A model generated the notes under the pieces. The model made no database searches. It saw nothing but the letters and a program-made list of their open reading frames with translations, and was not told the origin of the DNA. Source: Verrucomicrobia bacterium TMED56 (lineage in GTDB: Bacteria > Verrucomicrobiota > Verrucomicrobiia > Opitutales > Seribacteraceae). Taken from it: a stretch of 9,264 bases of DNA. This document shows, one piece after another, positions 1 through 4,954 of this stretch. Both the position numbers and the translations under genes were made by a program. How positions within the stretch are numbered: position 1 is the stretch's first letter; every line of letters starts with the position of its first letter. The stretch spans positions 1 through 9,264 of the forward strand of contig NHDJ01000097.1 of the NCBI GenBank assembly GCA_002167265.1. Reading direction: 5' to 3'.

Positions 1-306
1 AAAAATAATTATAATACTTGCTTGAGAAGAGACTTTATTCGATTTTGCTCACCTTATGAGAACGTAATTCCAGGTGCTGAAAGTGAAGCATTACAGATTC
101 GCCGCAATACATTTGCTCGCGAGGCCCGGTTGGAAAAGGAAGCGGAATCGATCAGGGTACCATTTACTCATCTTGGAATCTGCGACCAGACAGGAGTTTT
201 CGACCTGGAAATTGAAAATCAAAAGATTTTCTCCGCAGAAGTCAGTTCAATGAAATCGGTTTGGAAAGATGTTATTCCAAATCACATGGGTTCCTTTAAA
301 AATTAA
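1..306 (+). CDS. C-terminal fragment of an upstream gene, possibly PurL (FGAM synthase)
   Basis: The reading frame is open from base 1 to a TAA at 304-306, so this is the 3' end of a gene that begins outside the window. A TTG at 22 could serve as a start but nothing supports it. The last 50 or so residues (from 'RVPFTHLGICDQTG' to 'VWKDVIPNHMGSFKN') follow the pattern of the PurL tail: a 'vP..iG' turn, a short beta segment, then an 'elk.vWk..iP..m' helix. The stop lies only 3 bp before purF, and purL-purF adjacency is common, which supports the idea. Against it, the preceding stretch ('DFIRFCSPYENVIPGAESEA') does not show the usual 'SRFvvsv' strand of the PurL C-terminal domain. Seen: the open frame and spacing. 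Inferred: PurL identity, which remains tentative. If it is PurL, it converts FGAR and ammonia or glutamine to FGAM in purine synthesis. Confidence 0.4.
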   Translation, partial: KNNYNTCLRRDFIRFCSPYENVIPGAESEALQIRRNTFAREARLEKEAESIRVPFTHLGICDQTGVFDLEIENQKIFSAEVSSMKSVWKDVIPNHMGSFKN

Positions 307-309
307 TCT

Positions 310-2229
310 ATGAGTGAGGAAATCGGACATTTTTGCGGAATTGCTCTTATTCGATTAAAAAAACCTCTAAACTATTTTGCTGAAAAATACGGCACCCCCC
401 TGTGGGGATTCAATCAATTATTTTTGCTGATGGAAAAACAGCACAATCGTGGACAGGATGGTGCGGGTATTGGATCCATGAAATTGAATGTCGATGCCGG
501 GCAAGCATTTATGTTTCGCGAAAGGAGTACGAGTAGTAAAGCATTGGCTAAAATTTTTGATCAACAAAACAGAGCCATCAACAAACTGATCAAGAAAGGA
601 ATCGCGTTTCCTGAATTCCCCGAGACCATAAAGCAGCATTTCGAATATGGCGGTGAATTACTGCTTGGCCATTTACGATACGGCACATCCGGTGACTATG
701 GTTCAACAACTTGTCACCCTTATTTTAGAAAGAGCAACTGGCCTGGAAAAAATCTAATGGTTGCCGGCAACTTTAATCTAACAAATGTTGATGAGCTAAA
801 TTCCAAGTTAGTCGACCGTGGACAGCATCCAGTCTTTGACACCGATACTCAAGCTATTCTTGAGGAAACTGGATATCATTTGGATGCAATGAACGACCGA
901 CTTACAAAAGAGGCGGATGCAGAGGAAGTCTCTGGAGGGGAACATGCCAAATGGATTGGGGAACGTGTTAATTTGCCGGAGGTTTTTCGGAAGGCATCCG
1001 TCAATTGGGATGGGGGATATGCCCTTGCTGGGATCGTCGGTAATGGAGATGCTTTTGCCATGCGTGATCCACTCGGGATTCGTCCGGGCTTTTATTTTGA
1101 GGACGATGAAGTGGTGGCAGTGGCATCGGAAAGAGCACCCTTGATGACCGTATTTGAAAAGAAGATGGAAGAGGTTTCGGAAATAGACCCAGGAACGATT
1201 TTAGTGATTCGGGCTAATGGAGAACTCATAAAAGAAAGGTTTGCCGAAGATCCAGCCCGTCGGACGGCCTGTTCTTTTGAAAGAATTTATTTTTCGAGAG
1301 GTAATGATCCAGACATCTATGCGGAAAGGAAGACCCTTGGTGCACTCCTCGTACCACAAGTCCTCGAGTCCGTGGGTAAAGACTTCTCCAAAAGCGTATT
1401 CAGCTATGTGCCAAATACCGCGGAAAGTGCATACTATGGGTTCATGGAGCAGTTGAGACTGGTTCGCAGGGCAGAAGTAAAACAAAAATTACTTGATGCA
1501 AAAAAGGCTGGAGAATTAACGGATGATCTCATTGACGATTTGGTAATGGATAATTGGCCAAAGGGAGAAAAGATCGCTAATAAAGATATCAAACTGAGAA
1601 CATTTATTAGTCAAGAATCCGGTCGTGCTCAACTGGTTTCCCATGTCTACGACATTACTTACGGTGTAATTAGGGAAAGAGAGGATGCCCTGGTTTGTAT
1701 TGATGATTCAATTGTAAGGGGAACCACTCTCAAGCGAAGTATTCTTCAGATTTTGGGCCGTTCCAAACCCACGAAGCTATTAATTGCATCTACTGCTCCA
1801 CAAATTAGATATCCAGATTGTTACGGAATTGATATGTCTGAATTGGGTAAGTTTATTGCCTTTCAGGCCGCGGTCGCCTTGATTAAAGAAAGAGGGTATG
1901 AAGGTCTTCTTTCTGAAGTTGCAATAAAATGCCGTGAAGCACTCAAGAATGGGAACCCAAAACTGGAGAACCATGTAAAGCGGGTATACGAGAACTTTAC
2001 CGTTTCAGAATTATCCGCAAAAGTGGCTGAGTTGGTAAAACCGGAATGTTTGAACGGTACGACTGAAGTACAGGTTGTTTATCAAAGTATTGAAAATCTG
2101 CATGAGGCATTACCCGACCATTGTGGAGATTGGTATTTTACTGGAGATTATCCCACGCCCGGTGGATATCGGGTGGTCCATAAAGCATTCTTAAATTTCT
2201 ACGAAGAAAAAGACGGACGCAGTTACTGA
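310..2229 (+). CDS. purF: Amidophosphoribosyltransferase, long form (purine biosynthesis step 1)
   Basis: This cytosolic enzyme transfers the amide nitrogen of glutamine to PRPP, giving phosphoribosylamine. The N-terminal Ntn-hydrolase glutaminase domain shows Cys9 ('HFCGIALI'), 'NRGQDGAGI' at 46-54, 'GHLRYGTSG' at 120-128, 'GNFNLTN' at 153-159 and 'RDPLGIRPG' at 252-260. 'CSFERIYFSRG' (321-331) marks the link to the phosphoribosyltransferase domain. Its PRPP loop is 'CIDDSIVRGTT' at 463-473. At 639 aa it is much longer than the usual 470-510 aa. The extra length lies around 190-225, in a charged helical insert near 380-425 and in a tail after 575, as in the Bacteroidetes/PVC long form. Cys9 must become N-terminal for catalysis, so an 8-residue propeptide is expected to be removed. 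The ATG lies 3 bp after the upstream stop, has no clear ribosome-binding site and is probably translationally coupled. The family is certain; which paralogous role it has is less so. Confidence 0.93.
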   Translation: MSEEIGHFCGIALIRLKKPLNYFAEKYGTPLWGFNQLFLLMEKQHNRGQDGAGIGSMKLNVDAGQAFMFRERSTSSKALAKIFDQQNRAINKLIKKGIAFPEFPETIKQHFEYGGELLLGHLRYGTSGDYGSTTCHPYFRKSNWPGKNLMVAGNFNLTNVDELNSKLVDRGQHPVFDTDTQAILEETGYHLDAMNDRLTKEADAEEVSGGEHAKWIGERVNLPEVFRKASVNWDGGYALAGIVGNGDAFAMRDPLGIRPGFYFEDDEVVAVASERAPLMTVFEKKMEEVSEIDPGTILVIRANGELIKERFAEDPARRTACSFERIYFSRGNDPDIYAERKTLGALLVPQVLESVGKDFSKSVFSYVPNTAESAYYGFMEQLRLVRRAEVKQKLLDAKKAGELTDDLIDDLVMDNWPKGEKIANKDIKLRTFISQESGRAQLVSHVYDITYGVIREREDALVCIDDSIVRGTTLKRSILQILGRSKPTKLLIASTAPQIRYPDCYGIDMSELGKFIAFQAAVALIKERGYEGLLSEVAIKCREALKNGNPKLENHVKRVYENFTVSELSAKVAELVKPECLNGTTEVQVVYQSIENLHEALPDHCGDWYFTGDYPTPGGYRVVHKAFLNFYEEKDGRSY

Positions 2230-2240
2230 TTTTTACTAAC

Positions 2241-2267
2241 TTGATTATCCTCGACTCATTGTATGAT
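2241..2267 (+). promoter_or_regulatory. Weak candidate promoter before the sigma-like remnant
   Basis: TTGATT (2241-2246) and TATGAT (2262-2267, one mismatch to TATAAT) are separated by 15 bp, which is shorter than the preferred 17. The -10 hexamer lies within the left arm of the inverted repeat at 2261-2283, so a protein bound there could block it. This could be a relic of the promoter of a once-complete sigma-factor gene. It rests on two hexamers only. Confidence 0.22.
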
Positions 2268-2283
2268 CATGTTTGAATCATAC
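2261..2283. repeat. Perfect 7-bp inverted repeat (GTATGAT-N9-ATCATAC)
   Basis: GTATGAT (2261-2267) and ATCATAC (2277-2283) are exact reverse complements around a 9-nt centre. The repeat lies 31 bp after the purF stop and 4 bp before the ATG of the sigma-like ORF. It has no following T-run and is AT-rich, so a rho-independent terminator is unlikely. An operator for a dimeric regulator or a 3'-end stabilising hairpin fits better. Function is not established. Confidence 0.45.
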
Positions 2284-2287
2284 CTGA

Positions 2288-2425
2288 ATGACCAATGAAA
2301 ATCATGACTTTCTACGCCGATTGAATGAAGGGGATGAAGACGCCTGGCGAGAAATTTACCCAACTGTAAGAAAATTAGCCATGGGTAACCTAGATGCTAT
2401 GAATTTTAGAAAAGAACTTTGCTGA
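2288..2425 (+). pseudogene. Truncated ECF-type RNA polymerase sigma factor remnant (45 codons)
   Basis: An ATG at 2288 opens a 45-codon frame ending in TGA at 2423-2425. The first 34 residues, including 'HDFLRRLNEGDEDAWREIYP' and 'TVRKLAM', match the opening of sigma-70 region 2 in extracytoplasmic-function sigma factors: a short polar N-terminus, 'FL.rLn.GDe.AW..iYp', then a helix. The frame then runs into 'GNLDAMNFRKELC' and stops. A whole ECF sigma factor is about 160-200 aa, so the rest of region 2, which carries the -10 and core contacts, and all of region 4 are absent. None of the three forward frames from 2426 to 2550 continues the family. The likeliest reading is a gene decayed by an internal deletion. 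A short functional peptide cannot be excluded. Its resemblance is clear by eye but rests on only about 34 residues. Confidence 0.55.
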
Positions 2426-2551
2426 GTCATTATTGAAAAATTTGAGTTAATATTGATAGTTTCATATTGGTAATTGGAGTTTTCTTTTTAATTCTTACAA
2501 AAATTTTCGAATTTGTTTTCTGGGTGGTACAATAAAATTACGAAAAAGCCT
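2426..2551. other. AT-rich spacer without a recognisable gene
   Basis: Very low GC, with stops in all forward frames and several T- and A-rich tracts. It contains a weak imperfect repeat near 2497-2517 (ACAAA...TTTGT). No RNA gene, transposon end or coding sequence is visible. It may be the scar left by loss of the rest of the sigma-factor gene. Confidence 0.5.
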
Positions 2552-2582
2552 TTGACATGGGTGAGGGTTGTTCCGTTATAAA
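2552..2582 (+). promoter_or_regulatory. Sigma-70-like promoter of the HNH gene
   Basis: A perfect -35 hexamer TTGACA (2552-2557) is followed after 19 bp by TATAAA (2577-2582), five of six matches to the -10 consensus. The spacer is at the long end of the tolerated range. Transcription would begin near 2589-2591, at most a few bases before the ATG at 2592. The mRNA would therefore be nearly leaderless, which fits the absence of a ribosome-binding site there. Confidence 0.5.
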
Positions 2583-2591
2583 CGAACTAGG

Positions 2592-3179
2592 ATGGACACA
2601 AGTTATCAAACCCTCGTGCTTAATCGCCTCTGGCAAGCGGTTAATGTTGTAGGGATTGAGCGGGCATTTAGCCTGCTTTCCCTAAATCATGCTCAAGTAA
2701 TTTACGCAGAAGATGGGAGTTTTCGCGTTTTTGACGGACCTTCTTGGTTTGTACATTGTAAAGAGCTTGAAAAACTCCCGGGTAGCAGAATTGTACACAC
2801 GGTCAATCAGCAGGTTGTCGTGCCATCTGTTTTACTGCTTCGTTCATATGATCGAATGCTGATGCAGGAAATTAAGTTTAATCGTCAGAATCTCCTAGAA
2901 AGGGATGATTATAGTTGTCAATATTGCGGAAAGAATCTTCCTCCTAAGGAATTGAACATGGACCATGTGGTTCCTCGTGACAGGGGAGGGTCGACTTCTT
3001 GGGAGAATGTGGTTATTTCTTGCATCCGGTGTAACAGCAAGAAAAGTAACCGCCTACCTAGAGAGGCAGGTATGAGATTACTCAAAGAGCCTAAGAGACC
3101 GCCCCGCCGTACCTTTATGTCGACTCTTTATGGTAAACCTATGGAAGATACCTGGAGTCATTTTGTTCAAGGTAAATAA
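2592..3179 (+). CDS. Stand-alone HNH endonuclease family protein
   Basis: A 195-aa protein with a C-terminal HNH nuclease fold. It shows a zinc-binding CxxC pair (Cys109, Cys112), 'LNMDHVVPRDRGG' with the catalytic His125, Asn139 and a second CxxC (Cys144, Cys147) followed by Asn148 in 'CNSKKSNR'. Four cysteines plus His/Asn/Asn are the expected metal and active-site set, so it should be a functional metal-dependent DNA nuclease. The N-terminal 90 residues ('LVLNRLWQAVNVVGIERAF') match a domain seen on many bacterial HNH proteins whose role is not known to me. A TTG at 2568 would add 8 residues, but that start falls inside the promoter spacer and lacks homology-like sequence, so the ATG at 2592 is preferred. 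It has no signal peptide and no methylase or toxin partner nearby, which argues against a restriction system. Substrate and biological role are unknown. Confidence 0.85.
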   Translation: MDTSYQTLVLNRLWQAVNVVGIERAFSLLSLNHAQVIYAEDGSFRVFDGPSWFVHCKELEKLPGSRIVHTVNQQVVVPSVLLLRSYDRMLMQEIKFNRQNLLERDDYSCQYCGKNLPPKELNMDHVVPRDRGGSTSWENVVISCIRCNSKKSNRLPREAGMRLLKEPKRPPRRTFMSTLYGKPMEDTWSHFVQGK

Positions 3180-3198
3180 TTGACACTATTCTGATGTT

Positions 3199-3223
3199 TC
3201 TCGCCTGTGGCGAGATATTTGCT
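3199..3223 (+). terminator. Small GC hairpin after the HNH gene, probable terminator
   Basis: TCTCGCC (3199-3205), a TGT loop and GGCGAGA (3209-3215) form a perfect 7-bp stem with a 3-nt loop, 20 bp after the HNH stop. The following TATTTGCT is only modestly T-rich, so termination may be partial. Alternatively it is an element in the 5' leader of the kinase gene that starts 21 bp later. Confidence 0.5.
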
Positions 3224-3235
3224 ATCACATAGGAT

Positions 3236-4945
3236 ATGATAGATTATTCAGCCCAAAAGGATTCTGATAAAAGTGCAATCGACACTCTTTATCGCATAAG
3301 CACTTTGGCGGGTAAGGAGAGAAATCCATTGATTGCCTTGGAAGGCATATTGGATGAGGTAATGAATGCATTTGGAGCTAGCTCGGTTTCAATAAGTTTA
3401 CTGAATGCAGATTCAGATAAGTTGGTCATTGAAGTCGAACGCGGTTTAGCCAAGTCTAGTAAAGGTTTCGAATTACCAAGGGGGGTAGGGATAACAGGAT
3501 GGGTTGCGATGCACGGTGAGCCTTTGCTATGCCAAGATGTGTTGCTGGAAGAAAGGTATTTTCAGCTCGATGATCGGATTCGTTGTGAAATGGCGGCACC
3601 TTTAATTGAGGGGAACCGAACTGTTGGTGCTTTGAATGTGGATGCCCTTGAAGCCAATGCTTTTAGTGAAGATGATTTAAGGCTTTTGGCCCTAATGGCT
3701 AATGAAGCGAGTCGAGTGCTGGAAAATATGTGGATGATTCAGCAGCTTAGGAGAAAAGCCGAGCAATTGCAGACTTTAGTGGTGGTTGGACAGGATATGG
3801 CCGGTACTCGTAAGGTTGAGGAAGTTTTGGAGTCAATTACCAGAGAAGCACTTTTGCTGCTCGATTGTAGTTTAACTGCATTTTTTTTGTACGAGTCTGA
3901 GTCCGATGAATTGAAATTGCACTCCTTACAAGACAGAAAAGGTAGGATTTCTCATGAAGAAACACTTAATCCCTCAGAAAGCATACTGGGAACTGCATTG
4001 AGAGGGCATAGGCAGGTTCAAACGCGGAATCTGTTCCGTACTGAAGAACACCATTTCACCAGCCTGATAAGAGAAAAAAACCTGCACTCTATGCTTGTGA
4101 CTCCTGTAGTGTATGAAGATCAGCCAATTGGGCTCATTAGCCTCTATGTAGACCGTTCACACAGGTTTAATGATGATGAACGATTAATTGCAGGAGCACT
4201 CGCCGACCTTAGTGCAATTGCTATTCAAAATGCCCGACTGTACGGTCGGGTATTTTCTTCTGAGGAAAGTCTTAGAAAAAGTGAACGATTGACGACTCTA
4301 GGAACTTTGGCGGCTGAAATTGCACATGAAATAAGGAATCCCCTAATGGTAGTCAGATTGCTTTTTGATTCCTTGGAGTTGAATGACGGTGCAAATGCTC
4401 ACCAAGTTAAAGACCTGTCAATTATTCGTGAAAAGCTTAAACACTTAGACCAAATTTCGGGACGTATTTTAGACTTTGGAAAAAGTAGGGAATCTTTTCG
4501 TGTAAAATGTCACATTCAAGATATTATGAGTGATGTTGCATTGCTTGTAAGGCTCAAACTGGAACAGTCAAAAGTCACATTGAGCACGAATGATATAACA
4601 TCAAAGTGCTTGGTTTTTGTCGATAAAGGACAAATTCAGCAGGCTATTTTAAACCTGATTTTAAATGCTTTGGGTGCGATGCCTGAAGGAGGGCACCTGA
4701 CTTTGGAAACTTCAATTGAAAAAAACAAACAAGTTCATGTACTCGTTAAAGATTCAGGGACGGGTATTCCTGAGGAATTAAAATCTCAAATATTTGATTC
4801 TTTTCTAACTGCCAGGGTAGGGGGTACCGGTTTGGGACTGACTATCTCGAAAAGAATTCTCCGTGCTCATGATGGAGACCTTGAGTTATTGGAATCTACC
4901 CCAGAGGGTACAGTTTTTAAACTAAGTTTGCCAATTTCAGAATAA
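3236..4945 (+). CDS. Soluble sensor histidine kinase, GAF-GAF-HisKA-HATPase
   Basis: A 569-aa cytosolic two-component kinase with no membrane segment or signal peptide. The first GAF domain covers about 30-165 ('GVGITGWVAMHGEPLLCQDV' at 83-102). A linker near 166-190 leads to a second GAF domain at about 195-335. The dimerisation domain has the phospho-acceptor His364 in 'EIAHEIRNPL'. The ATPase domain shows the N box with Asn473 and Asn477, G1 'DSGTGIP' (506-512) and 'GGTGLGL' (529-535). All catalytic boxes are intact. The H box and short ATP lid resemble NtrB/AtoS-type kinases. GAF domains usually bind small ligands, cyclic nucleotides or redox cofactors, and the ligand here cannot be read. 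The start is the first ATG after an in-frame TAG at 3230, with AGGA too close to act as a normal ribosome-binding site. No response regulator lies in the window, so it is an orphan here. It converges with glnD. Confidence 0.9.
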   Translation: MIDYSAQKDSDKSAIDTLYRISTLAGKERNPLIALEGILDEVMNAFGASSVSISLLNADSDKLVIEVERGLAKSSKGFELPRGVGITGWVAMHGEPLLCQDVLLEERYFQLDDRIRCEMAAPLIEGNRTVGALNVDALEANAFSEDDLRLLALMANEASRVLENMWMIQQLRRKAEQLQTLVVVGQDMAGTRKVEEVLESITREALLLLDCSLTAFFLYESESDELKLHSLQDRKGRISHEETLNPSESILGTALRGHRQVQTRNLFRTEEHHFTSLIREKNLHSMLVTPVVYEDQPIGLISLYVDRSHRFNDDERLIAGALADLSAIAIQNARLYGRVFSSEESLRKSERLTTLGTLAAEIAHEIRNPLMVVRLLFDSLELNDGANAHQVKDLSIIREKLKHLDQISGRILDFGKSRESFRVKCHIQDIMSDVALLVRLKLEQSKVTLSTNDITSKCLVFVDKGQIQQAILNLILNALGAMPEGGHLTLETSIEKNKQVHVLVKDSGTGIPEELKSQIFDSFLTARVGGTGLGLTISKRILRAHDGDLELLESTPEGTVFKLSLPISE

Positions 4946-4954
4946 AGATCTTTA
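4943..4954. repeat. 12-bp perfect palindrome joining two convergent stop codons
   Basis: The palindrome TAAAGATCTTTA contains the TAA of the histidine kinase (4943-4945) at one end and the complement of the glnD TAA (4952-4954) at the other. Only AGATCT lies between the genes. It has no loop and no T-run hairpin, so it is not a conventional terminator. Transcripts from both sides must end inside the opposite gene. Confidence 0.8.

Noticed and set aside
1201..1485. Antisense ORFs across purF, glnD and wzi (for example 1201-1485 minus and 6898-7155 plus)
   Set aside because: They are out-of-frame shadows of well-supported genes, with no recognisable domain and no initiation signals.
2513..2533. 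TTGTTT ... TACAAT as a promoter for the HNH gene
   Set aside because: The spacer is only 9 bp, far too short. The TTGACA/TATAAA pair downstream is better.
2568..2591. TTG start adding eight residues to the HNH protein
   Set aside because: It would begin inside the spacer of the best promoter, has no spaced ribosome-binding site, and homologue-like sequence begins after the ATG at 2592.
2230..2600. Insertion sequence or attachment site in the low-GC spacer
   Set aside because: No transposase fragment, terminal inverted repeats or target duplication could be seen; the only coding trace is the sigma-like remnant.
3180..3208. TTGACA directly after the HNH stop as the kinase promoter
   Set aside because: There is no -10-like hexamer at 15-19 bp; the GC hairpin lies there instead.
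3881..3888. T8 run in the kinase gene as a phase-variation tract
   Set aside because: It encodes Phe-Phe-Leu within the second GAF domain, the frame is intact on both sides, and eight T alone is weak evidence.
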